Of a DNA stretch of 64,000 nt, positions 54,090-63,298 are shown piece by piece. The number at the start of each line of letters is the position of its first letter. Positions within the stretch are counted from its first letter, which is position 1. Source of the DNA: Bosea sp. BIWAKO-01 (GTDB lineage Bacteria > Pseudomonadota > Alphaproteobacteria > Rhizobiales > Beijerinckiaceae); the NCBI RefSeq assembly GCF_001748145.1, contig NZ_BCQA01000001.1, positions 2,692,501 to 2,756,500 on the forward strand, written 5' to 3'. Under the pieces are notes generated by a model that did no database searches, was not told the origin of the DNA, and saw nothing but the letters and a program-made list of their open reading frames with translations. Both the position numbers and the translations under genes were made by a program.

Positions 54090-54838
54090 GCGCCGTCCTG
54101 CAGACCTTCAATCTCGTCAAGGCCTTCGGCGGCATCACTGCGACCGATGACGTGACGTTCTCACTGGAGAAGGGCGCGCGCCACGCGCTGATCGGCCCGA
54201 ACGGCGCGGGCAAGACGACCTTCGTCAATCTGCTCACAGGAGTTCTGCGGCCGACATCGGGGCGCGTAAGCCTGATGGGGCAGGACATCACCGGCCTGTC
54301 GCGAGAGGCGCGGGTCAAGCGCGGTGTCGCCCGCACCTTCCAGATCAATCAGCTCTTCGGCACGATGACGCCGCTCGAGATGATCTCGCTCGTCACCGCA
54401 GAGCGGCTCGGCCGGGGCATGCGGCTCTTCCAGAGGCTCGACGCCGATGGCGAGGCCATCGCCGAGACAGCCGATATCCTCGCCCGTTTCAAGCTCGAGG
54501 ACATCATGGATCAGCGCATCGCGACATTGCCCTATGGCAAGCAGCGCCAGATCGAGATCGCCGCGGCTTTCGCGGCCAGGCCGAGCGTGCTCTTGCTCGA
54601 CGAGCCCGCCGCCGGCGTTCCCGAGGCCGAGAGGCGCGAATTGCTGGAGACGGTCGCCGCATTGCCCGACGATGTCTCGGTGCTGCTGATCGAGCACGAC
54701 ATGGACATCATCTTTCGGTTCGCGACCCGGATCACCGTTCTCGTCAATGGCCGCGTGCTGACAGAAGGCGAACCTGCGGTGGTCGCGCGCGACCCCGCCG
54801 TCAAGCAGGCCTATCTCGGCGAGGCCGCCCATGTCTGA
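54086..54838 (+). CDS. LivG-type ABC transporter ATPase
   Basis: 250 aa from GTG 54086. Walker A GPNGAGKTTFVNL, ARTFQINQLFG (Q-loop), Walker B LLLDEPAAGVPEAE, His in IEHDMDIIF. The signature position reads LPYGKQRQIEIA, the normal LivG variant. Overlaps the next ATPase gene by 8 bases. Confidence 0.94.
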   Translation: MSAVLQTFNLVKAFGGITATDDVTFSLEKGARHALIGPNGAGKTTFVNLLTGVLRPTSGRVSLMGQDITGLSREARVKRGVARTFQINQLFGTMTPLEMISLVTAERLGRGMRLFQRLDADGEAIAETADILARFKLEDIMDQRIATLPYGKQRQIEIAAAFAARPSVLLLDEPAAGVPEAERRELLETVAALPDDVSVLLIEHDMDIIFRFATRITVLVNGRVLTEGEPAVVARDPAVKQAYLGEAAHV

Positions 54839-55541
54839 GCTCCTGCGGATCGAAGGCCTGAACGCCGGCTACGGCGACGCTCTCGTCCTGTTCGATGTCG
54901 CGCTTTCCCTCGACGAGGGGCGCTCGCTCGCCTTGCTGGGCCGCAACGGCGTCGGCAAGACGACACTGGTCAACACGATCATCGGCGTAACGCGCCGGCG
55001 GGCCGGGCGCATCACTCTTGCCGATGTCGACATCTCCACAGCGACGCCCGAGCAGCGAGCCCATGCCGGCATCGGCTGGGTGCCGCAAGAGCGCAACATC
55101 TTCAAGTCGCTGACCGTCGTCGAGAACCTGACCGCGGTCGCGCGCCCCGGCCCATGGTCGACGGAACGCGTCTTCCGGATGTTTCCGCGCCTCGCCGAAC
55201 GCAAGAGCAATCTCGGCAACCAGCTCTCCGGGGGCGAACAGCAGATGCTGGCCATCGGCCGCGCCCTGATGCTCAATCCAAGGCTGCTGCTTCTGGACGA
55301 ACCGACCGAGGGGCTGGCGCCGATCATCGTTGAGGAACTACTCGCGGCATTGAAGACGCTGTTCCGGGACGAAGGGCTGGCAGCCATCGTCATCGAACAG
55401 CATGCCAGGAAGATTCTGGAGCTGACCGACACCGCAATCGTGCTGGAGCGCGGTCGTGTCGTGCTCGCCGACGACAGTGCCGCGCTGCTGCGCGAACCGG
55501 CGCGGCTGGAACGCCATCTCGGCCTCAGCGCCGCTGCCTAG
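54831..55541 (+). CDS. LivF-type ABC transporter ATPase
   Basis: 236-aa ATPase. Walker A GRNGVGKTTLVN, Q-loop WVPQERNIFKSLTV, signature LSGGEQQMLAIGRAL, Walker B LLLDEPTEGLAP. The switch His is Gln-flanked in VIEQHARKIL, as usual for LivF. Completes the five-part importer that sits between the lower-pathway enzymes and the ring-cleavage enzyme. Confidence 0.95.
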   Translation: MSELLRIEGLNAGYGDALVLFDVALSLDEGRSLALLGRNGVGKTTLVNTIIGVTRRRAGRITLADVDISTATPEQRAHAGIGWVPQERNIFKSLTVVENLTAVARPGPWSTERVFRMFPRLAERKSNLGNQLSGGEQQMLAIGRALMLNPRLLLLDEPTEGLAPIIVEELLAALKTLFRDEGLAAIVIEQHARKILELTDTAIVLERGRVVLADDSAALLREPARLERHLGLSAAA

Positions 55542-55568
55542 AAGACCATGATCAGGGAAGGAAACCGC

Positions 55569-56675
55569 ATGCCCCTCCGAGACAAGCCGCCGTTCCGAGC
55601 CGATATGGTGGGAAGCCTGTTGCGTAGCGCACGCGTGAAGGACGCGCGCGCCAAGCTGGTGACCGGCGAAATCTCCGCCGCCGATCTGACGGCGATCGAG
55701 GATGCCGAGATCAGGGCGCTGGTGAAGAAGCAGGAGGAGGTCGGGCTCCAGGCGGTCACCGACGGCGAGTTCCGTCGCGCCTTCTGGCATTTCGATTTCC
55801 TGGAGAATCTCTCCGGCGTGCAGGGATACGACTCGGATTCAGGCATCCAGTTCAAGGGCGTCGCGACCAAGGCCCGTGGCCTTCGCGTGACCGGCAAACT
55901 CGACTTTCCCGACGACCACCCGCATCTCGCCCATTTCAGGTTTCTCGCCTCCGTCACCGACCGCGTGCCGAAGATGACGATCCCGAGCCCGAGCATGCTG
56001 CACTATCGCGGCGGCCGGAAAGCCGTCGATATCTCCGCCTATTTCAAGATGGAGGATTACTACGCAGATCTCGGCAAGGCCTACGCCAAGGCGGTGAAGG
56101 CCTTTTACGACGCCGGCTGCCGCTATCTGCAGCTCGACGATACCAGCCTCTCCTATTTCTGCGATCCTGAGCAGCGCCAGATGCTTGTCGATCGTGGCGA
56201 TGACCCCGATAAGCTGATCCACATCTATCGCGACGTCATCAACACGGCGACGGCGGCCAAGCCGGCGGACATGACGATCACCACTCATACTTGCCGCGGC
56301 AACTTCAAATCGACCTTCATCGCCTCGGGTGGCTATGAACCCGTCGCCGACATGGTCTTCAACCAGATCAACGTCGACGGCTATTTCATGGAATGGGACG
56401 ATGATCGCTCCGGCGGCTTCGAGCCGCTGCGCTTCCTGCCGAAGGGCAAGCAGGTCGTGCTGGGCCTCGTCACCTCGAAGTTCGGCAGCGTCGAGAGCAA
56501 GGACAACCTGAAGCGGCGGATCGAGCAGGCCTCGGCCTTCGCGCCCCTGGATCAGCTCTGCCTCTCGCCCCAATGCGGCTTCGCCTCCACCGAGGAGGGC
56601 AATGTGCTGGCCGAGGACGAGCAATGGGCCAAGCTGGCGCGCATTATCGAGGTGGCGCAGGAGGTGTGGGGATGA
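55569..56675 (+). CDS. MetE catalytic-domain-like, cobalamin-independent methyltransferase
   Basis: 368 aa from ATG 55569 (AGGGAAGGA upstream; ATG 55548 less likely). It corresponds to the C-terminal catalytic barrel of MetE without the N-terminal domain. Zinc ligands are all in place: H240 and C242 (THTCRG), E275 (FMEWDD) and C336 (SPQCGFAS). FRADMVGSLLR is the typical opening. MetE moves a methyl group from methyltetrahydrofolate to homocysteine. Here, overlapping a ring-cleavage dioxygenase gene, it more likely handles a methyl group from the aromatic substrate, which is inference. Confidence 0.83.
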   Translation: MPLRDKPPFRADMVGSLLRSARVKDARAKLVTGEISAADLTAIEDAEIRALVKKQEEVGLQAVTDGEFRRAFWHFDFLENLSGVQGYDSDSGIQFKGVATKARGLRVTGKLDFPDDHPHLAHFRFLASVTDRVPKMTIPSPSMLHYRGGRKAVDISAYFKMEDYYADLGKAYAKAVKAFYDAGCRYLQLDDTSLSYFCDPEQRQMLVDRGDDPDKLIHIYRDVINTATAAKPADMTITTHTCRGNFKSTFIASGGYEPVADMVFNQINVDGYFMEWDDDRSGGFEPLRFLPKGKQVVLGLVTSKFGSVESKDNLKRRIEQASAFAPLDQLCLSPQCGFASTEEGNVLAEDEQWAKLARIIEVAQEVWG

Positions 56676-57628
56676 GCCAGGAACCCTGTTTCGACATCGC
56701 TCATCTCGCCCATGTCGAGCTGTTCACGAACAAGCCGGAGGCCAGCCTCGATTTCTTCGTCAATATCCTCGGGCTGACCGAGAGCGGACGGGCGGGCGAC
56801 AGCGTCTATCTGCGCGCCTGGGACGACTATGAGTTCCACACGCTGAAACTCACGGCCTCGACCACGACGGGTGTCGGCCATATCGGCTATCGGGCGACGA
56901 GCGAGGCTGGCCTGATGCGCCGGGTCAAGGCGATCGAGGCCATGGGGGCCGGCATCGGCTGGGACGACGGCGATCTCGGCCATGGCAAGGCCTACCGGTT
57001 CCGCGATCCCGACAATCATGTGTTCGAGATCTATTTCGACACCCAAAAATACGCTGCGCCGCCGCATGAACGGCCGGCGCTGAAGAACCAGGCGCAACGC
57101 AATCATGGCCGCGGCTGTGCTGTGCGCCGTCTCGACCATCTCAATCTGCTGGCGCAGGACGTCGCGGTGATCCGCGATTTCATGCCGAAGGCCCTGGGCA
57201 GCCGCATCACGGAACAGATCGTGCTCGATTCCGGCGAAGTCGGTGGCTGCTGGTTCACCGTCAACAACAAGAGCTACGACATCGCCTATACGCGCGACCA
57301 CACCGCGGCTCTCGGGCGCTTCCACCACCTCACCTATGCGGCCGACCAGCGCGAGCATATTCTCGAAGCCGCCGACATCTTTCTCGAGAACGGCATTCAC
57401 ATCGAGACCGGGCCGCATAAGCACGCGGTGCAGCAGACCTTCTTCCTCTATGTCTACGAGCCTGCCGGCAACCGTATCGAGATCGCCAATGCCGGCGCGC
57501 GTCTCATTCTCGATCCGGACTGGCAGACTGTGACGTGGACCGAGGCCGAGCGGAAGAAGGGACAGGCCTGGGGGCTGAAGACGATCGAGAGCTTCCACAC
57601 GCATGGTACCCCGCCGGCCGCCGCATGA
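56672..57628 (+). CDS. Type I extradiol ring-cleavage dioxygenase (catechol 2,3-dioxygenase/XylE-like)
   Basis: 318-aa two-domain vicinal-oxygen-chelate protein. The iron ligands match XylE spacing: H156 (RRLDHLNLL), H219 (RFHHLTYA) and E270 (GNRIEIANAG), compared with H153/H214/E265 in XylE. The C-terminal catalytic residues expected in GPHKHAVQQTFFLYVYEP are also present (His249/251, Tyr260/262). ATGA overlap with the MetE-like gene. It would open a catechol-type ring using Fe(II) and O2; the natural diol is unknown. Confidence 0.88.
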   Translation: MSQEPCFDIAHLAHVELFTNKPEASLDFFVNILGLTESGRAGDSVYLRAWDDYEFHTLKLTASTTTGVGHIGYRATSEAGLMRRVKAIEAMGAGIGWDDGDLGHGKAYRFRDPDNHVFEIYFDTQKYAAPPHERPALKNQAQRNHGRGCAVRRLDHLNLLAQDVAVIRDFMPKALGSRITEQIVLDSGEVGGCWFTVNNKSYDIAYTRDHTAALGRFHHLTYAADQREHILEAADIFLENGIHIETGPHKHAVQQTFFLYVYEPAGNRIEIANAGARLILDPDWQTVTWTEAERKKGQAWGLKTIESFHTHGTPPAAA

Positions 57629-57668
57629 ATCACGGAGGCCGCCGCGCGCGTTCGATCACTGGCAGGCG

Positions 57669-57686
57669 GCGCGAGCCCCTTCGCGC
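57669..57686. terminator. Candidate terminator stem between convergent operons
   Basis: GCGCGA (57669-57674), 6-nt loop, TCGCGC (57681-57686), between the dioxygenase and the minus-strand siderophore operon. Short stem with no T-run. Confidence 0.3.
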
Positions 57687-57727
57687 TCTGAAACGGAGGG
57701 CGCTCAGCCCGGCGTGGCGCTGCGAAT

Positions 57728-58816
57728 TCAGTCGGCCGGCCGGTCTTCGCTGATCCCGCGGCGCCAATAGCTGACGATCAGATGATGATCGCGCTCGGGC
57801 CGCAGCCGCTTGCGTGCGGCCACGCGGAGGGCCTTGAAATCGGAATGTTCGAGCGCGGCCCAGAGATAGACGGTCGCATCGTCCGAAGGCCACGTGACGG
57901 TGTCGAAGGCGTCCTGGAGCAGTGTCGTGGTGCCGGCCTCGGCGCCCTGGCGATGCAACCAGCGGATCTGGATCCCGGCGGGGCAGACCAGTGCCTGTTC
58001 CTCCTCGGCATCGGCGATCTCGATGACGGCGAAGCCTCGTGCGGTCGAAGGCAGGTGGACAAGCATGCGGCCGATCGCGGGCAGCGCGGTTTCGTCGCCC
58101 ATGAACAGATACCAGTCGGCCTCGCGCAAGCCACGTCCGCCGGGGCCTGCCATGCCAATGCGATCGCCTGGCCGGGCACGGGCCGCGAAAGCTGCGCCGG
58201 GGCCGGCATCCTCATGCAGCACGAAATCGAGCGCGACCGTTCCTGCGACTGGATTGATCTCGCGGATCGTGTATTTGCGCACCGCCGGCGCCTTGTCCGT
58301 CTCCGGCATGCGCAAGATTCCATCCTCGCCGAATGTCGGCCATTCCGGCGCGGCCAGATCAGGCGGTGGCAGGAACAACCTGACATGCAGCGCCTCCAGG
58401 CTATCGAACCTGGCAAGGTCCTCGCCCCGGAAGCTGATCCGGCGCATATGTGGCGAGATGTCCCGAATGCCTGTTACGGTCAGGATGCGAAAACTCGATG
58501 GGATCGCCACGTCGCTGCCGGCTCCCGTCCAGGCGATCAGGGGGACGGCCTCGCCGCGCGGCGCAAACTCGAGGACATGGCTCGCGATCGCTTGTTTGGC
58601 GCCTTGGAGGCTCGCAATGTCGGGCGCTTCGGCGCGCACGATCAGATGTCCATCGCTGGACTGCAGCCAGCCACGGTAGCTGCCGAGTGCAATGATCGTC
58701 GCGCCCTCCTCCTGTGTGACCTCGGCACCATGCTCGGCTAGATGTTCGCAGAGCGGAGCGATGATGGCGTCCGGATCGATCATGGCGATCCGGGCGTGAG
58801 CAACGAGAGCGGTCAT
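57728..58816 (-). CDS. Siderophore-interacting reductase (DUF2218 + SIP FAD domain)
   Basis: 362 aa from ATG 58816. Residues ~1-95 are a DUF2218 domain (LCEHLAEHGAEVTQEEGATI, RAEAPDIASLQGAKQAIASH). From ~110 on it is a SIP/ViuB-type ferric-siderophore reductase with the flavin motif RKYTIRE, GDRIGMAGPGG and LFMGDETALPAIGRML. It releases iron from siderophores in the cytoplasm using NAD(P)H. Because of a frameshift upstream, the frame stays open through the preceding binding-protein gene. Confidence 0.88.
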   Translation of the reverse strand: MTALVAHARIAMIDPDAIIAPLCEHLAEHGAEVTQEEGATIIALGSYRGWLQSSDGHLIVRAEAPDIASLQGAKQAIASHVLEFAPRGEAVPLIAWTGAGSDVAIPSSFRILTVTGIRDISPHMRRISFRGEDLARFDSLEALHVRLFLPPPDLAAPEWPTFGEDGILRMPETDKAPAVRKYTIREINPVAGTVALDFVLHEDAGPGAAFAARARPGDRIGMAGPGGRGLREADWYLFMGDETALPAIGRMLVHLPSTARGFAVIEIADAEEEQALVCPAGIQIRWLHRQGAEAGTTTLLQDAFDTVTWPSDDATVYLWAALEHSDFKALRVAARKRLRPERDHHLIVSYWRRGISEDRPAD

Positions 58817-58865
58817 GGCAGGGCAACCTCGCGAGCGGCGGGGGAGGCGGGGTTTGCGGGGAAAT

Positions 58866-60046
58866 TCATGGCTTTGCCGGCGGGCTTGCCAAGTCTTCCG
58901 GCTTTCCGCCATGCGACTCGAGCCAGACGTTCCCTGTAGCGGGATCGCCGAGAAACGCCGGGAGATCTCGTCCAGCGTCGCCTGCGGGTCGATATCGGCG
59001 AACAGCTGCGGATGGAACCACTTCGCCATCGCCTCGATCGCCGCGATATGGGTGGGGGTGTCGTTGAACAGATGCCAGAGACTATAGGCCCGGCCCTTCC
59101 TCACGGCCGTCAGGGCCTTGAGGCCGGGGCGGGCGAGCTGGGCTGCCAGGCTGCGCGACGCGACCTCGGCGGGCACGCCCAGGCCCAGCACCAGTCCCCC
59201 GCTCCTTGCGAGATGGGTGCCACCTGTCGCGATATAGATCGCCGGGTCCAGAGCGAGAACCTGCTCGAGGCTGACCTGGCCTGTCGCTCCCGGCAGGAGC
59301 GCCGCCGCGATGTTTCGTCCGCCTGCGGCTGCGATGTAGTCGTCGAATGTACCCTTTCCCGGCGAGAAACAGCATTCGGCGCTTCCGGCATGCGCATGCA
59401 TGAAGACGGATGGTCGCTCGACCGGGCCGAGCCGCCTGGCGATGCGCTGTCTCCGGTCTTGGTAGAAGGAGACGAACTCTTCGGCCGCCGCCTCCCTGCC
59501 GATCGCCTTGCCGAGAATGCGCAGGCTGGGCACCGTGTCGCGGAACGGCTGCAGGAAGAAATCCACCACGATCACGGGGATGCCCGCCGCCTCGAATTTC
59601 GCGACGAGATCGCCGGGGCCGCGGCGCGTTCCGGCGATCGACAGGCTCAGAACGACCAGATCCGGGTCAAGTTCGACTGCCTTCTCGAAAGAAAACCCGT
59701 CTGCGGTGCTGTCTCCGACGGTCGGCAGCGTCTCGATCGCAGGAAACCGCGCGCGGTACAGCGTGTAGGCCTCGCCCATCTGGCGCTGGAAGTCATTGCC
59801 CCAGCCAACGAGCAGGCTGATCGGATCGGGATGAATGAGCCCCAGCGCATTGAGCTGGCGACCCTGCCCCAGCACGATGCGCTTGGCCGGGCCCGGCAAG
59901 GTCACCGTGCGACCGAGCACATCGGTCACCGTTACGGGGGAGGCCAGGGCCGGGCCGGCTGCCGTCAACGCAAACAGCGTCAGAATGAGGCCCAGAACCC
60001 ACGCAAATGGTCGCAGCCCGCGCGACGAGATCCGTACCTGGCTCAT
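58866..60046 (-). pseudogene. FecB/BtuF-type siderophore-binding protein, frameshifted at its 3' end
   Basis: Starts at ATG 60046 (overlapping the esterase stop) with a Sec signal peptide (FAWVLGLILTLFALTAAGPALA). TVTLPGPAKRIVLGQGRQLN, DLVVLSLSI and IPVIVVDFFLQPFRDTV are typical of periplasmic metal-chelate-binding proteins. The family C-terminus should read about PLQGTYWLE. Here the bases after PLQGT are TCTGG; one added base (TAC TGG) restores W-L-E-S-H-G-G and a stop at 58866-58868. As written, the frame runs on through the reductase gene to 57728, giving a 772-codon ORF. True mutation or a sequencing error are both possible. Confidence 0.75.
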
Positions 60047-60900
60047 GCCGCCGTCTCCCGGCCGGCGGTGCCGGCGATCGCGAACGAAACCGCCCTGGCG
60101 AGCATCGCGGGGATGACCGAGATGTGGTTCTCGCCGTCGAAGATCACATGCTCCACCGCGACACGGTGCGACGAGGCCAGGCGCAGCGCCATTTCGTGGG
60201 CGTTGTCGAGCATGCGCGCCATATGCAGGCGTTGCGCCCGTTCCGGAGAGGTGCGCGCGTCGCGTGTCTGCTCGCTGCCTCCGGCTGTGATCAGCAGCCG
60301 CGGCAGGGCTGCATCGCGGCGGCGCGCAACAAAGCTGGCCTCGCTGATCTCGATCGCGCGATCGTTCCACCAGATCGAAGGGCTGCCGGCGACGTAGGAC
60401 CTGAACTGCTCAGGCCGCGTGAACAGCGCATGCAGTGCGAACAAGCCACCAAAGGAATGCCCCACCAGAGCCTGGCGGTTGGGATCGATGGCGGCGAGCG
60501 CTGCGACGGCTGGCTTCACGCCCTCCTCGATGAAGTCGAGGAACCGGTCTGCGCCTCCCTCGTCCGGCAGGAGATCACCTTGCCGGCGCGCACCATCGAA
60601 CGGGGCGTCGATGGGATAGCCGATGCCCACGATGATCGCCGGGTCGACGCCCGTCACATCCTGCCGTCGACCCTGGAGCTGTGCCGTCTCGACGGCCGTG
60701 GCGAAGAGAGCATTGCCGTCGACCAGATAGATCACCGGAAACCCCGCCGCCGGCGCCGGACCTGGCGGGACTGCGATCAGCAGCCGATAGATCTCGCCAT
60801 GGTCCGCGACGATGTCCTGCTGGCGCGCTTGCGCCAGGGTCGCGGGCACCGCTGACGGGAGCTCGGGGCCGGCCGTGTTGCGAAATGGCGCGGCCTCCAT
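60043..60900 (-). CDS. Alpha/beta-hydrolase of the Fes/IroE type, siderophore esterase-like
   Basis: 285 aa from ATG 60900; ATG 60918 overlaps the receptor stop and is an alternative. GHSFGGLFAL nucleophile elbow, catalytic His in DGENHISVIP, and the GSPSIWWNDRAI and ARRQGDLLPDEGGADRF regions of IroE/Fes-like esterases. Such enzymes open ester bonds of imported or exported siderophores. Lies between the TonB receptor and the binding protein. No obvious signal peptide. Confidence 0.87.
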   Translation of the reverse strand: MEAAPFRNTAGPELPSAVPATLAQARQQDIVADHGEIYRLLIAVPPGPAPAAGFPVIYLVDGNALFATAVETAQLQGRRQDVTGVDPAIIVGIGYPIDAPFDGARRQGDLLPDEGGADRFLDFIEEGVKPAVAALAAIDPNRQALVGHSFGGLFALHALFTRPEQFRSYVAGSPSIWWNDRAIEISEASFVARRRDAALPRLLITAGGSEQTRDARTSPERAQRLHMARMLDNAHEMALRLASSHRVAVEHVIFDGENHISVIPAMLARAVSFAIAGTAGRETAA

Positions 60901-60911
60901 GCCGTTGTGGC

Positions 60912-63152
60912 TCACCATCTGTAGGACAGGGTTGCAAGCACCGTTCGGCGAAGGCCGAATGAGCACTGGGTCAGCGCGTAGCAACCCGCGACATAGTCCT
61001 TGTCGAGCAGGTTCTGGGCATTGACCTGTACCTTCCAGCCCTTCAGCGCCTGGGAGCGGACACCAAAATCATAGCTGATGGCCGCATCGAACAGGGTATA
61101 GTCCGGCGTCTTGAAGGTGTTGCCGGGATCGCCTGCGCCCTCGCCGACATAACGCACGCCACCGCCCAGGGCGAAACCTGCGAACAGGCCCGTTTTGAAG
61201 GTGTAGTGGCCCCAGAGTGAAGCCATGTTGCGGGGAACGACGGTCGGCCGCTTGCCAAGGTCGACGCCAGTGCTCTTCGTCACCTCGGCGTCGGTGTAGG
61301 CATAGGCTGCGATCAGCTCGAGGCTTTCGAACAGTTTCGCTCGACCCTCGATCTCAAAACCACGCGCCCGCACCTCGCCCGTCTGGATCTGGAAGCCGAC
61401 ATTGAGAGGGTCGGCCGTCGGCACATTGCTCTGGGTGAGTTGGTACACGGCTGCCTGGATGAAGGCGTCATAGCCCGGCGGCGCGTATTTGAGGCCGACC
61501 TCATACTGCTCACCCTCGGTCGGTTTGAAGGGCGAACCGCCAAAACTCGTACCCGCAACCGGCTCGAACGAGGTCGAATAGCTCGCATAGGGCGCCAAGC
61601 CATTGTCGAAATTGTACATCAGCGCGGCGCGGCCCGTCGTGGCCTCGTCGTCCTGCTTTGTCAGTGCGCCATTGGTAAGGGCGCGCGTGCGGCTTCTGGC
61701 ATTGTCGAAGCGCCCGCCGACCAGGAGCGAGAGCCGGTCGAGCTTGATCTGGTCCTGAAGATAGACGCCGAACTGCGTCTGTTCCTGTGTGGTGCCGGGC
61801 AGGGCCGGTACGGCAAAGGGCGTGCGGCCGTAGACCGGGTTGACCCAGTCCAGGGTCTGGACGGTGCCGCCTGCGCCGGTGAAGGCGGTGCCGTCCATCC
61901 AGTAACCATCGACGCCGAGCAGGACCTTGTGCGTCAGCGGTCCGGTACGGAAATCAGCCTGGAGCTGGTTGTCGACGCCGAAGGTCCTGGCCTTCTCGTT
62001 CGACGCCGTCACGCGGCGAACCAGGGTGCGCTCGTCGGCGGCCAGACTTCCCACCGCGACGGTCCTGAAGCGCGATTCGAGGTCCGTGTATCGCAGATTC
62101 TGGCGGAAGCTGAAGACATCGTTGAAGCGATGCTCGAGCGCGTAACCGGCCGCAATCTGGTTTCGGCTATAGCCCTCATAGCTGGGCTCGCCGGGGAAGA
62201 ATTTGCTCGGGATGCGGCCGTAGCGGTTGGGCAATGCGCTGCCGACCGCCGGAATGAAGCCGTAGAAGCCGGTTTCCGGATCGCGCTGGAAGGAGGTCAG
62301 GATGGTCAGGCTCGTTGCAGCGCTGGGCTGGAAGGTCAGCGATGGTGCGATGTAGACCCGCTCCTCCTTGGTGAAATCGACTTGCGTATCGGCGGCCCTG
62401 CCGAGCCCGACGATACGGTAGAGGACCGTCTTGTCCGGGTTCACCGGCCCGCCAATGTCGAATGCGAGCTGGCGGCGCTGATGCGAGCCGATCTGAGCCT
62501 GGACCTCGCCAAAGGCTTGATCCGTCGGGCGCTTGCTGACCAGATTCACCAGGCCGCCGGGCTTGACCTGTCCGAAGATCACGGAAGCCGGACCGCGCAG
62601 CACCTCGATCCGCTCCAGGCCGTAGGTTTCCATGGCCGGGACGAGGAAATTGACGCCGCGCTGGACACGCAGGCCGTCCTGGAAATTGACGAAACCGGCA
62701 TTCGAGCCGCTGCCGCCGAAGCCGCGGATGAAGGTGCTGTCGTAGCGACCCGAGGACAGGCGCGTCTCAGCCAGGACGCCGGCGGAATAGCGAAGCGCCT
62801 GGCCGACGCTCTGTGCGGCCTGATCGTCGATCTGGGCGCGCGGGATCACAGTGATCGATTGCGGCGTCTCGATCAGGGGAGTGTCGGTCTTGGTGCCGCT
62901 GGCGCTGCGCCGCGCGATATAGCCGTCGACCGGCCCATTGGCCTTCTCGGTCGCTCCCTGGACTTCGATCGTGTCCAGCGACACGGTGGGAGCAGCACCT
63001 TGAGCGAGGGCCGGGCCAGAAAACGCAAGCGGCAGCGTACCGAGAGCGACACCGGCGAGCGCCACTCCCCTGGCACGACGCCAGAAGCAAACAGGTGTTC
63101 CTGCCGCTCGGATCGGCCAGGATCCATCCTTGTTCAGGTTGCGCGTGTTCAT
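60912..63152 (-). CDS. TonB-dependent siderophore receptor
   Basis: 746 aa from ATG 63152. Leader ends near SGPALAQG. A TonB-box-like LDTIEVQG is followed by a plug domain (TPLIETPQSITVIPRAQIDDQ, cited as ETPQSITVIPRAQI; RGFGGSGSNAGFVNFQDG as FIRGFGGSGSN) and a 22-strand-type barrel. The last residues are LSYRW with terminal aromatic Trp. The stop-free extension up to 63782 is out of frame with, and antisense-free of, a real start; it overlaps the AraC gene and is not used. Full receptor length. Confidence 0.94.
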   Translation of the reverse strand: MNTRNLNKDGSWPIRAAGTPVCFWRRARGVALAGVALGTLPLAFSGPALAQGAAPTVSLDTIEVQGATEKANGPVDGYIARRSASGTKTDTPLIETPQSITVIPRAQIDDQAAQSVGQALRYSAGVLAETRLSSGRYDSTFIRGFGGSGSNAGFVNFQDGLRVQRGVNFLVPAMETYGLERIEVLRGPASVIFGQVKPGGLVNLVSKRPTDQAFGEVQAQIGSHQRRQLAFDIGGPVNPDKTVLYRIVGLGRAADTQVDFTKEERVYIAPSLTFQPSAATSLTILTSFQRDPETGFYGFIPAVGSALPNRYGRIPSKFFPGEPSYEGYSRNQIAAGYALEHRFNDVFSFRQNLRYTDLESRFRTVAVGSLAADERTLVRRVTASNEKARTFGVDNQLQADFRTGPLTHKVLLGVDGYWMDGTAFTGAGGTVQTLDWVNPVYGRTPFAVPALPGTTQEQTQFGVYLQDQIKLDRLSLLVGGRFDNARSRTRALTNGALTKQDDEATTGRAALMYNFDNGLAPYASYSTSFEPVAGTSFGGSPFKPTEGEQYEVGLKYAPPGYDAFIQAAVYQLTQSNVPTADPLNVGFQIQTGEVRARGFEIEGRAKLFESLELIAAYAYTDAEVTKSTGVDLGKRPTVVPRNMASLWGHYTFKTGLFAGFALGGGVRYVGEGAGDPGNTFKTPDYTLFDAAISYDFGVRSQALKGWKVQVNAQNLLDKDYVAGCYALTQCSFGLRRTVLATLSYRW

Positions 63153-63298
63153 GATCGAGATGCCCCGCCGTATTGCGGCCTTCTTCTCGACCAGCACAAC
63201 AAACGGGGCAATCGGAACGACTTTGGCTGACCGCAGTATTTCTTTCGATAGAGTTTTGAAGCTTTCCAATCGGTCTACTGAACTTCGGCGAAACCTCG

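Noticed and set aside
58816..58869. 18-codon ORF starting ATGAATTTCC between binding protein and reductase
   Set aside because: It overlaps the restored binding-protein stop and ends on the reductase start, but has no ribosome site of its own and no family; most likely just spacer.
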